NCBI GenBank assembly: GCA_020686985.1
Contig: JAJEPU010000033.1
Location: forward strand, 1 to 35,754
Length of the DNA: 35,754 bases
Source of the DNA: Brotaphodocola catenula
GTDB taxonomy: Bacteria > Bacillota > Clostridia > Lachnospirales > Lachnospiraceae
Direction of reading: 5' to 3'
A program made the translations under genes and the position numbers. The notes under the pieces are model-generated. The model saw only the letters and a list, made by a program, of their open reading frames with translations. It made no database searches and was not told the DNA's origin. Below, one piece after another: positions 15,901 to 21,766 of the stretch. Each line of letters opens with the position of its first letter. The stretch's first letter is position 1.

Positions 15901-17350
15901 AATTGCGAAGCAGAATACCTTTTCCGTCATAATCCGCAAAACCGCGACTGCCATCCATAAAGGTATAGCTGTGACCACCGATACCGTATTCCGCTTTCAG
16001 AAATGCAGCTCGTTCTTTTGTGTCCCCTTGCTGCTGATACAGCGCATAAATCCGGATTTTTCCGCCTTCAAAATTGGAGCCTGTCCGTAGCATCCGGTCG
16101 ATTTCATCCTCAGAAATGACAAAAGCGGAGGGCTTTTCGCTCTCCGCTTCTCTGGCTGCATTTTCTGCCGCCGCATCAATTTTCTGAATCTGCTCTGCTT
16201 CGGACTGAAACAGGCTCATAAAATTTAACTGTTGATAAGTTCCGTCAGAATAACTTCCTCTGCCTGCGCTTTCAACATGTTCATGTGCTGCACCCAGGCC
16301 ATCTGGTTCGATTTCTTGTCCGGTGCCGGATTCGCTTTCAAAAGCTCCGCCATCATCTGCTCCATCCGTGCGGTCGCGGTCTCCTGAATCTCCCACAGAT
16401 GCGGGTACAGTTTCTCGGTCAGGATCAGGTGATTGTACAGCAGCGTGTTGTTCTCCTGCAGGAACGCTCTGCGCATTCTCCCGTACTTGCCCAGGGGCTT
16501 CTGTTCCTGCACCGACAACTGGATGTCCGGAATCAGGTAATCGCCGTTCTTCGTGTAATTCAGCTCCATCATAGTTTTGGCTCCTTTCTGCCTGCTTATC
16601 TCTTTCATAGGTTCGGATCGTGCGTTCAATTTCCCGGAAGATCTGGCTGGACATTTCGCTGACCGCAGTTCCCAGCACATTGGCAGCAGCCTGCGTATTA
16701 AAATCAAAGATGTCCAGAAAATCCTCGTGTTCAAAATAGTCATCTGCATTGCCCACCGTCCGGGTAAAGACGGAATATGCGATGCTGACAGCGGCAGCTC
16801 TCTTAAAGGAAGCTCCGATGTTGAGTTCATCATATCCTTCCAGATAGGAATCTGCAACGATGTCACTAATCTGCCTGCGGTTTTCCTCCCAGTAATCCCT
16901 TGCAAGGCGTTCTGCCGCTTCCATGATATGATTCTCCAGAGACCCGGCACCGGCAGGAACATCAAACGCTGCATCCAGTGCCCGAATGATCGGCTGCTCA
17001 TGCTCCGCGTTCATTTTCCAGAGCTGTACCGGGCGGGAATTCTTCCGTTCTCCGGTATCTGCCACATCAAATACATACCGCAATTTCGGCTGCTCCCCGC
17101 GCATATCCAAAAGAGCAATGCCCTTGGAGCCACGCTTTACATAGCGATTCATCCGGTCATTCCAGAGATCGTACTCTGCACAGGCCGTTGCTTCTGGTCT
17201 CTGCTTATAGATCATCAGCTGCTCCGCAAAGGGATACTTATAAAGCCGCGCGGATGTGGTCAGAAACGCTGTCCACTGTTCTTTGCTGCCAGTGATCTGT
17301 GCCGCAGCTTCCTGTGCCATCTGCATATAATAAGCCGTTTTTGTCATCAT
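9962..17350 (-). CDS. Giant DNA methylase-SNF2 helicase protein of Tn1549-type ICEs, 2462 aa
   Basis: This is the largest gene of the element. Domains in order: an ArdC-like N-terminal region (residues about 1-110, with YPFAEQLMIYKQRPEATACA); a low-complexity Asp/Glu/Gly linker; two related small modules with the pattern YAVWDD / FAIWDY (about 585-740) like the YodL/LPD domains of mobile-element polyproteins; an N6-methylase-like domain with LEPSMGVGNFFG (about 970) and GNVPFGNY (about 1033); and a superfamily 2 helicase with HEVGAGKTFEMA (about 1642), LFVDEAHAFKN (about 1805) and QRNGRIIRQGNRNK (about 2137). A coiled coil ends it. Methylase motif IV reads NVPF rather than NPPF/Y, so activity may be reduced. 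GGAGG precedes two adjacent ATG codons. Likely roles are protection or processing of transferred DNA; none is proven here. Confidence 0.88.
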   Translation of the reverse strand: MMTKTAYYMQMAQEAAAQITGSKEQWTAFLTTSARLYKYPFAEQLMIYKQRPEATACAEYDLWNDRMNRYVKRGSKGIALLDMRGEQPKLRYVFDVADTGERKNSRPVQLWKMNAEHEQPIIRALDAAFDVPAGAGSLENHIMEAAERLARDYWEENRRQISDIVADSYLEGYDELNIGASFKRAAAVSIAYSVFTRTVGNADDYFEHEDFLDIFDFNTQAAANVLGTAVSEMSSQIFREIERTIRTYERDKQAERSQNYDGAELHEERRLPDSGHPVVGAGTEAPGQVRENAQSVPAGEQHAAVQSPDPDRETVPASVGDSGDRDRTDGADDGGAFESESGTGQEIEPDGLGAAHEHVESAGRGSYSDGTYQQLNFMSLFQSEAEQIQKIDAAAENAAREAESEKPSAFVISEDEIDRMLRTGSNFEGGKIRIYALYQQQGDTKERAAFLKAEYGIGGHSYTFMDGSRGFADYDGKGILLRNYGHDREARLTWSAVDKRLDRLVENGQYLTALEMEEYRKLEQEYGAPLPMPTAAHVFPPTPPERYDTGNEHVDNMLNTAADVYARSELAAPQRFTVMETDDGYAVWDDIQDGIHVEPDGVSEEFTSEWEAETYRQQLIEKVQEREAKDWLYVEQSKQNLQQDIPFPDVESEEAPESAHAETDPLVLEMQEHARELARESGYAPNERFVVTMTGENFPDSKDAFAIWDYVKEEYYGYSDGKVQTFADYVSASEALQEIRGRNMEAEKEPATVQPEPAAPVQPDYRVGDTLYLDGKAFTIEKVGLFDVELRDPDSVYPIFRSESKENLARLLEHEENVHLHNLVVDLNPGREKQSEEQKSVIPETEPENTHAENYRINSFHLGEGSPKQKFRANMDAIYTLKTLENQHRDATPEEQETLANYVGWGGLADAFDAEKAAWTGEYKELKAALTEEEYAAARASTLNAHYTSPTVIRAIYEALDGMGFEKGNILEPSMGVGNFFGMLPDSMLESRLYGVELDSITGRIAQKLYPQAEIKVAGFETTDRRDFYDLAVGNVPFGNYRVSDKPYDKLGFSIHNYFFAKALDQVRPGGIVAFVTSRYTMDSKNPDARKYLAQRAELLGAIRLPNNAFRANAGTDVVSDIIFLQKRDHPIDIEPDWVHLGLTSEGITLNSYFVDHPEMVLGEITTESTQYGKEECTVIPIPGADLGDQLHEAVQHIGGHYEAQELAPEEELSLQGETIPADPNVKNFSYAVVDGDVYFRENSIMRKADLSATATGRIKGMVELRTIVQELIDYQLNDYPEDAIAQKQRELNVAYDRFADQYGLINSRANAQAFSEDSSYYLLCSLENVDENGRLESKADMFTKRTIRPERAVTSVDTPAEALAISIGEHGRVDLPYMSELLGTPGEYEKIQQELHGVIFKDPMTQGGEEIGWVTADEYLSGNVREKLRVAELAVASDSAFAVNTEYLKKAQPKDLDASEIDVRLGATWVNRDYIQQFMEETFEPPFYLRRNIEVKFSPMTAEWQITGKSTPSRNDVHAYMTYGTSRANAYRILEDTLNLRDIRIYDMVEDADGKQKRVLNKKETTLAQQKQQAIKDAFQNWVWKDPYRRAELVEKYNELFNSTRPREYDGSHIRFGGMNPEIRLREHQQNAIAHVLYGGNTLLAHEVGAGKTFEMAASAMEAKRLGLCQKSMFVVPNHLTLQWANEFQRLYPSAKLLVASKKDFETARRKKFCARIATGDYDAVIIGHSQFEKIPVSAERQERILTAQIDEIENAIAEMKSQNGERFSIKQMEKTRKGLEARLEKLRATDRKDDVITFEQLGVDRLFVDEAHAFKNLFLYTKMRNVAGLSTSEAQKSSDMFMKCQYMDELTGGRGIIFATGTPVSNSMTELYTMMRYLQYGTLQQKGLTHFDSWASTFGETTTAIELAPEGTGYRARTRFAKFFNLPELMNMFKEVADIKTSDQLHLPVPEAKFETVVVQPSEHQQAMVAELSERAAAVHSGVVDPSVDNMLKITSDGRKLGLDQRLMNPLLPDDPNSKLNACVRNVLRIYEEGQSEKLTQLLFCDLSTPKNDGTFNVYEDIRAKLIQSGVPEEEIAFIHDADTEAKKKDLFAKVRTGQVRVLLGSTQKMGAGTNVQDRLVAVHHLDVGWRPADMTQRNGRIIRQGNRNKEVQVYQYVTEGTFDAYLYQTLENKQKFISQIMTSKSPVRSCDDVDEQALSYAEIKALCAGDPQIKEKMDLDVDVARLKVLKADHQSQQYRLEDKLMKYFPAEIEKTQGFIKGFQSDIRTVAAHPLPEEGFCGMEVNGARFTEKAEAGEAILAICKANQSLEPVPLGSYRGFKMELAFDSFQKEYQVLLKGEMTHRVPIGTSAAGNIQRLDNALAGIPARLEKAEQQLDNLRSQQEAAQAELGKPFPQEAELAEKSVRLAELDALLNMDDRGKDDPDREKTTEKPSVLAELRDRVGRIPPMTHRDDEEVAL

Positions 17351-17371
17351 CTGTCTTTTTCCTCCTCTCCT

Positions 17372-17578
17372 TTATTCGTCCGGATATAAATCCAGTGCCT
17401 CATATTCTGCATCCGTCATCTCTGCCAGTTTCGCAAGCAGCGAGGCCGTCCACCTGCGCAGGTTTCTGTCTCTGCCGGTCAGACTTTTCTGCATCTTTTG
17501 AAGCTCTTCGATCAGCCCTGTCCTTGTGCCAGGGCTGTAAAGCATCATGAGCATCCATTCGTCATCCGTAAAACGCAT
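17372..17578 (-). CDS. Transposon-transfer-assisting-like small protein, 68 aa
   Basis: The protein opens MRFTDDEWMLMMLYSPGTRT and ends in the motif MTDAEYEALDLYPDE, both of which I recognise from small proteins of Tn1549-like elements named transposon-transfer assisting. The body is helical with no membrane segment. Its ATG directly abuts the stop of the YodL gene, with AAGGAG inside the upstream coding end, so the two are translationally coupled. The methylase-helicase gene starts 21 bases after its stop. The molecular role is not known to me; the name is by family resemblance only. Confidence 0.7.
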   Translation of the reverse strand: MRFTDDEWMLMMLYSPGTRTGLIEELQKMQKSLTGRDRNLRRWTASLLAKLAEMTDAEYEALDLYPDE

Positions 17579-18172
17579 TTATAACTCCTTTTCTTCGCAG
17601 CACCTGCGAGGCGGTGCAGGAGGCACAGCCTCTTGCTTTTCCTTCAGCCGATCCAGAACCGATGCTTTCTCCGTCGGTTCTTCCTTCTTTCCGTTATTGA
17701 TTACGCCGTCAATCATACCGTAATCGTCTTCCATTGCCATTTCAGTGGCTTTCAGGTAATTCTCCGGTTTCAAAAATCCGGGTAGTTCCTGGAAGCCGAT
17801 GGAATCCACATAGTGACAGCTTACAACACCATTCTGCCGTAAAGCCACGATGTCAGACACAGAAAGACTATGCCCAGTAAAATCATCAGGGCGGGAAACA
17901 TTGAATTTCGCATACAGTTCCTCCAACATCGTATTCTGATCCTTGTAGGGAAGAAGCGGAGCCGTATAAACCACCTCATAATGGTCAATATCCGGTTCCA
18001 GCCCCATCCGTTCCAGTTCGCGCATAGACGAAAAGCGTTCATATACCGTATCCTCGCTGCGGCGAAGCTGCAAAATCGCATACTGGTCGGTAGTACTGTC
18101 GAGAAATGCCATCATTCTTTCGTCCGGTGCCTGCGTTCCATGCACTTCATCCCATTTTTCAATTCTTGCCAT
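17579..18172 (-). CDS. YodL-domain mobile-element protein, 197 aa
   Basis: The central region (about residues 28-130) has the pattern of the YodL domain: YAILQLRRSEDTVYERFSSM, then YEVVYTAPLLPY, then DDFTGHSLSVSDIVALRQNG with a following VDSIGFQELPGF strand. The C-terminal 50 residues are charged and probably disordered, with a proline-rich end and CC pair (PPAPPRRCCEEKEL). The domain is common in conjugative elements of Firmicutes; its function is unknown. The gene overlaps the upstream one by 14 bases and abuts the downstream one, within the DNA-processing operon. Confidence 0.8.
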   Translation of the reverse strand: MARIEKWDEVHGTQAPDERMMAFLDSTTDQYAILQLRRSEDTVYERFSSMRELERMGLEPDIDHYEVVYTAPLLPYKDQNTMLEELYAKFNVSRPDDFTGHSLSVSDIVALRQNGVVSCHYVDSIGFQELPGFLKPENYLKATEMAMEDDYGMIDGVINNGKKEEPTEKASVLDRLKEKQEAVPPAPPRRCCEEKEL

Positions 18173-18467
18173 CGTTCATTTCTCCCTTCTCCATAAACGG
18201 CAGGCCGTTTTCCTTTGCTTCCTGCCGCTGCTGTTCCCGCCGCTTTTCACTATAAGGCGGTCGGATACCGACGCAGCGTTTCGGAATCGTATAAGTGACC
18301 GACCCATGCTCCCGGTGCTCCAAAATAAACTGCTCCGGATACTGTTTTCGCAGTTCCCGAAGCTTCTTAATCAGGCGGCTGTCATGGGTATAAATGCTGG
18401 CGGTTTCCAGTTCATTATCAAAATTGATGACGGTTTCCTGCTCTGCCTTCGTAAGCTTGTATTTCAT
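18159..18467 (-). CDS. Conserved ICE protein of unknown function, 102 aa
   Basis: I cannot assign a domain name. The N-terminal half (MKYKLTKAEQETVINFDNEL and a following helix) looks like a short globular fold: helix, ASIYTHDSRLIKKL, helix, and a strand pair ending VTYTIPKRCVGI. The tail is rich in Arg, Glu and Gln and probably disordered. There is a resemblance to small proteins encoded beside LPD16-like genes in other Clostridia ICEs. The start overlaps the previous stop by four bases (ATGA), so it is certainly part of the operon. Confidence 0.7.
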   Translation of the reverse strand: MKYKLTKAEQETVINFDNELETASIYTHDSRLIKKLRELRKQYPEQFILEHREHGSVTYTIPKRCVGIRPPYSEKRREQQRQEAKENGLPFMEKGEMNDGKN

Positions 18468-19351
18468 CGCTCTGCCTCCTTCGCCTTGGCAGCTTTCACC
18501 GGCGTATCCGTTCTGGAAGACAAATCCGAGAGTTTACCCAGCACAGATTCCCGTCTGCTGTTTTCCGCTTCCTCTGCACGATCACAAAGTTCATCATAGT
18601 CAATCCGCGTCATGGTGCGGCCACCGAACCCATAATCCGAAAGAATCTGGTCTCTGGCTGCATTCATGCTGATTTCCGGGTTGTCGATCTGTCCACCGTC
18701 AATTTCCGTAAAGTCCTTATGATATAAGGTATAGTCGTAACCGTCCTCACAGGTCTGAATGGCAAGAAAGCCCTTGCTTCCCAAATCCCACGCACTGCGT
18801 TCTTCCGTAATCAGCGGCTCCGGGCGGCATGTACCACCGCCGCGTTCCAGCATTTCTGCCAGCTGACAGATGTGCAAAACATCATACCCCAGGCGCAAAT
18901 GATATTCGTCCATATATTCGCAGCGAGCTGAGAACTTCCGGTTCGGATACTCGATCTCCACTGCACTGCCATCCGGAATTTTGAACCGATCCTCGTAGTT
19001 GCTGGTGATAAACCGGATATTTTTTGCATTCTCCAGCTCAGGATCAGCCTTTTTCATCTGCCAGAGAACCTTTCTGCCGCCGCGTACCTGCTCCAGCATC
19101 TCCGGAGCTACCGGCGCAACGGCAAGACCGTCAAGCTGGGGAATCTTCTGAAGTGCTACCACCCTTGCGCTTTCTTCCAGCGTAGAAGACGGCTGTTTAT
19201 CCAACACATCCCAGCCAATGTGTCCCTCGGTGGTCTGCACCTTGCTGTCCATATCAAAGCAATGGAATTCCACGCCGTCCTGCTTTTCCTGCAAGGAAAG
19301 CAGCGCAGCATTATCCACCAAATAAGCTGCATTCATCATTTTCATGCTCAT
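18464..19351 (-). CDS. LPD16-like mobile-element protein, 295 aa
   Basis: The sequence resembles the LPD16-containing proteins (large polyvalent protein-associated domain) of Clostridia ICEs. Recognisable stretches are IRFITSNYEDRFKIPDGS (about residues 112-130), FSARCEYMDEYHLRLG, the Gly-rich RGGGTCRPEP, and a C-terminal YDYTLYHKDFTEIDGGQID segment that is followed by DYGFGGRTMTRIDY. No catalytic motif or membrane segment is visible. The ATG overlaps the topoisomerase stop (ATGA), with GGAGGT just ahead. Its role is unknown; operon position suggests DNA processing or regulation of transfer. Confidence 0.7.
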   Translation of the reverse strand: MSMKMMNAAYLVDNAALLSLQEKQDGVEFHCFDMDSKVQTTEGHIGWDVLDKQPSSTLEESARVVALQKIPQLDGLAVAPVAPEMLEQVRGGRKVLWQMKKADPELENAKNIRFITSNYEDRFKIPDGSAVEIEYPNRKFSARCEYMDEYHLRLGYDVLHICQLAEMLERGGGTCRPEPLITEERSAWDLGSKGFLAIQTCEDGYDYTLYHKDFTEIDGGQIDNPEISMNAARDQILSDYGFGGRTMTRIDYDELCDRAEEAENSRRESVLGKLSDLSSRTDTPVKAAKAKEAER

Positions 19352-21426
19352 TTTTTACCTCCAAACTCCAGCTTAAATGCTGCTGCACCGTCCTCGCCGG
19401 CCTCTACACGAACGGTTGTGTCATAGTAACGTCCAGACTTCCTGGAATAGCAATGGGTAAGCCGTGCTTTTCCCTGATTTACCAGTTGCTTTGCCAGTTC
19501 CTCTGTCATCTGTTTTCCCAGTGTCTGAAAGAACCTGTTTTCCTTCCAGAGCGCAAATCTACAGCCCTTATCCCTGCAAAACCATCCCTTTGCCGTTTCG
19601 CAGACATCACCGCCGCAGGCGGGGCAGGAACCAATGACTTTGCGTTCCGGCTGCATCAGAACATCGGCACCTTTCACAGCCTCGTAGGTTTTTACAAGTC
19701 CGCTGACCATGCTGCTGATTTCACCCATAAAGGCATCGCTGTCATACTCGCCGTGTTCTATTTTCAGCAGTTTTTCCTCCCAGTCTGCCGTCATGGATGG
19801 GGACTGAATCTGTTCCGGCACCACCGTCACCAGTGCATTTCCCTTGTCCGTAGAGCAAAGGTATTTCGTCTTCTTATCGCCCCTGCGCTCGATAAACCCT
19901 TTCTGTACCAGTTTTTCGATGATGGCAGCGCGTGTGGCTGGTGTGCCGATGCCTTTTCGCTCTACACCAGCCGGAAATTCATCCGAGCTGGCACTTTCCA
20001 TCGCTGAAAGCAGAAGATCTTCGGTAAACCTCTTGGGTGGGCTGGTCTTGCCTTCTTTCAGATCGACACCGGCAAGTTCCAATGTCATGCCTTCCGAAAG
20101 CTCCGGAAGATCACCTGCCTCCGCATTCTTCTCAGCATCTTCAACCGGCTTTCCTGCATATTGCCTCCAGCCCATATCCGTGACTGTTTTGCCTTTCGTG
20201 CGGAACTTCTGACCGGCACACTCCGCTTCTACTATGGTTTCTGCATAGTGGCAGGGTGTTCCGACCGCACAAATCAGCCGCACCGCCAGCAGAGTAAGAA
20301 TCGCTTGTTCTCCACTGGGAAGCGAGGAAATGTCATAACCCGCCGCTGTTTTTGTAGGGATGATGGCATGGTGATCGGTGACTTTCTTAGAATTGATGAC
20401 CTGCGCTGCATTCACCGGTGCCGGTACATCCGCCTGAATCTGAAAGCTCTGCTGGATCACAGAAACAAGTTCCGGCACCAGCGGTGCCATATCATCCGTC
20501 AGATACCGGCTGTCGGTACGGGGATATGTCACGAGTTTCTTCTCGTACAGAGCCTGTGTGTAATCCAGGGTCTGCTGGGCAGTGAATCCCAGCTGCCGAT
20601 TTGCTTCTCTCTGAAGCGATGTCAGATCAAACAAGGCCGGGGGCTTCTCTGATTTTTCTTTCTGCTCTACCTTGGTAATGATGGCACTTCCTGCCTGGCA
20701 ACACTCTGCCACCAGTTTTTCTGCTTCTGCTTTTTCTTTCATTCGCTCACCGCCCGCTTGAAAATCCCGAAATTTTAATTCTGCCGAGTAGAACGGCTCC
20801 GGCTTGAACGCCCGGATTGCTGCATCTCGCATAACCACCATCGCAAGCGTTGGTGTCATCACGCGCCCCACATTCAGGGTCTGCCCATACAGACATGAAA
20901 AAAGCCGGGTGGCGTTGATTCCGACAATCCAGTCGGCTCGCTCCCGGCATAAAGCCGCCTCATATAAGGCATCATATTCTGTTCCCGGTCTGAGCTTCTG
21001 AAAGCCTTCCCGGATAGCACTGTCCTCCATTGATGAAATCCAAAGCCGTTCCACCGGCTTTTTGCAGCCGCACTGATGGTAAACCAGTCGGAAAATCAGT
21101 TCGCCCTCACGCCCTGCATCGGTTGCACAGATCAGACTCTCCACATCTTTCCGCTGCATGAGCTTTTTCAGGATTCCGAACTGCTTTTTCGTGCTGGCGG
21201 ACACCTGATACTGCCAATGTTCCGGCAAAATCGGAAGATCATCATACTTCCACTTTGCATACTTTTCATCATAGGCTTCCGGCTGGGAAAGTTCCACCAG
21301 ATGCCCCACACACCAACTGACAAGGTAGCCATTGCCCTCCATATAACCGTCCCCGCGCTGATCTGCCCCGATCACTTTCGAGAGACTCATGGCAACCGAG
21401 GGCTTTTCCGCTAATACAAGCTTCAT
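19348..21426 (-). CDS. Type IA DNA topoisomerase III, 692 aa
   Basis: Topoisomerase III relaxes and decatenates DNA by passing single strands and is common in ICEs, where it helps resolve transferred or replicating DNA. The Toprim domain opens at MKLVLAEKPSVAMSLSKVIG and contains TDAGREGELIFRLVY (about residues 103-117). The active-site Tyr is in TYPRTDSRYL (about 297-306). A C-terminal zinc-ribbon-like region has CPACGGDVC and CRDKGCRF (about 603-628). I chose the ATG at 21426, which has AAAGGAG nine bases ahead and the canonical family N-terminus; the frame remains open 17 codons upstream through a hairpin. An intrinsic terminator lies immediately before its ribosome binding site. Confidence 0.93.
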   Translation of the reverse strand: MKLVLAEKPSVAMSLSKVIGADQRGDGYMEGNGYLVSWCVGHLVELSQPEAYDEKYAKWKYDDLPILPEHWQYQVSASTKKQFGILKKLMQRKDVESLICATDAGREGELIFRLVYHQCGCKKPVERLWISSMEDSAIREGFQKLRPGTEYDALYEAALCRERADWIVGINATRLFSCLYGQTLNVGRVMTPTLAMVVMRDAAIRAFKPEPFYSAELKFRDFQAGGERMKEKAEAEKLVAECCQAGSAIITKVEQKEKSEKPPALFDLTSLQREANRQLGFTAQQTLDYTQALYEKKLVTYPRTDSRYLTDDMAPLVPELVSVIQQSFQIQADVPAPVNAAQVINSKKVTDHHAIIPTKTAAGYDISSLPSGEQAILTLLAVRLICAVGTPCHYAETIVEAECAGQKFRTKGKTVTDMGWRQYAGKPVEDAEKNAEAGDLPELSEGMTLELAGVDLKEGKTSPPKRFTEDLLLSAMESASSDEFPAGVERKGIGTPATRAAIIEKLVQKGFIERRGDKKTKYLCSTDKGNALVTVVPEQIQSPSMTADWEEKLLKIEHGEYDSDAFMGEISSMVSGLVKTYEAVKGADVLMQPERKVIGSCPACGGDVCETAKGWFCRDKGCRFALWKENRFFQTLGKQMTEELAKQLVNQGKARLTHCYSRKSGRYYDTTVRVEAGEDGAAAFKLEFGGKK

Positions 21427-21445
21427 TCGATACTGCTCCTTTCGC

Positions 21446-21483
21446 AAAAAAATTAGCAGCCAGGCACCGAAGCGCATGACTGC
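21446..21483 (-). terminator. UUCG-loop terminator or attenuator directly before topoisomerase III
   Basis: On the minus strand a 12-bp stem (21472-21483 with 21456-21467; one mismatch and two G-T pairs) closes on a TTCG loop. TAA and seven T (21446-21452) follow. The AAAGGAG ribosome site begins four bases after the T run. This is the same design as before the relaxase gene: stable UUCG hairpin, T run, ribosome site, start codon. Confidence 0.75.
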
Positions 21484-21490
21484 TATGTAA

Positions 21491-21645
21491 GGAACGGTAT
21501 TCTGTTTTAGGTCTACAAACTGGGGCTTTTATGATCTTGCCACAGCTTATCAGTCTATGCACGTCAACTGTTGAAACCGCCGTGTACCGAACGGTACGCA
21601 CGGTGGTGTGAGAGGACGGCGGCTAGTCACCGCCTCCTACTCGCT
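21491..21645 (+). mobile_element. 3' remnant of a group II intron (end of the maturase, domains V and VI)
   Basis: A 27-codon frame (21491-21574) ends in TAYQSMHVNC and stop, like the C-terminus of an intron-encoded reverse transcriptase. It runs straight into a domain V structure: ACCGCCGTG (21576-21584) pairs with CACGGTGGT (21599-21607), above it TACC pairs with GGTA, and the two-base CG bulge typical of domain V is present at 21597-21598. The CGC triad suggests the IIC class. Domain VI follows: GAG-AGG-GGCGG (21610-21622) pairs with CCGCC-CCT-CTC (21630-21642), leaving A21639 bulged as the branch point. The rest of the intron is missing, so it is a dead fragment, opposite in direction to all genes here. 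Confidence 0.78.
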
Positions 21646-21652
21646 TGTGCCC

Positions 21653-21684
21653 ATGTTTCGGCCCTCCACATCATCACTCCGCGC
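21653..21684. repeat. Direct repeat flanking the glycosyltransferase gene, copy 1
   Basis: This 32-base stretch matches 23352-23383 at 27 of 32 positions in the same orientation. The shared core is TCGGCCCTCC and TCACTCCGCGC. It lies just after the group II intron remnant and about 80 bases beyond the glycosyltransferase stop. The other copy lies about 90 bases before the glycosyltransferase start. Confidence 0.65.
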
Positions 21685-21766
21685 ATGCGTTGTGCCTCGC
21701 CGCAACGCATTCTGCCCCTCGCTGACTCATCGCCAGGCATCGCTGATGGTGTTCGTCTGCCCATCC

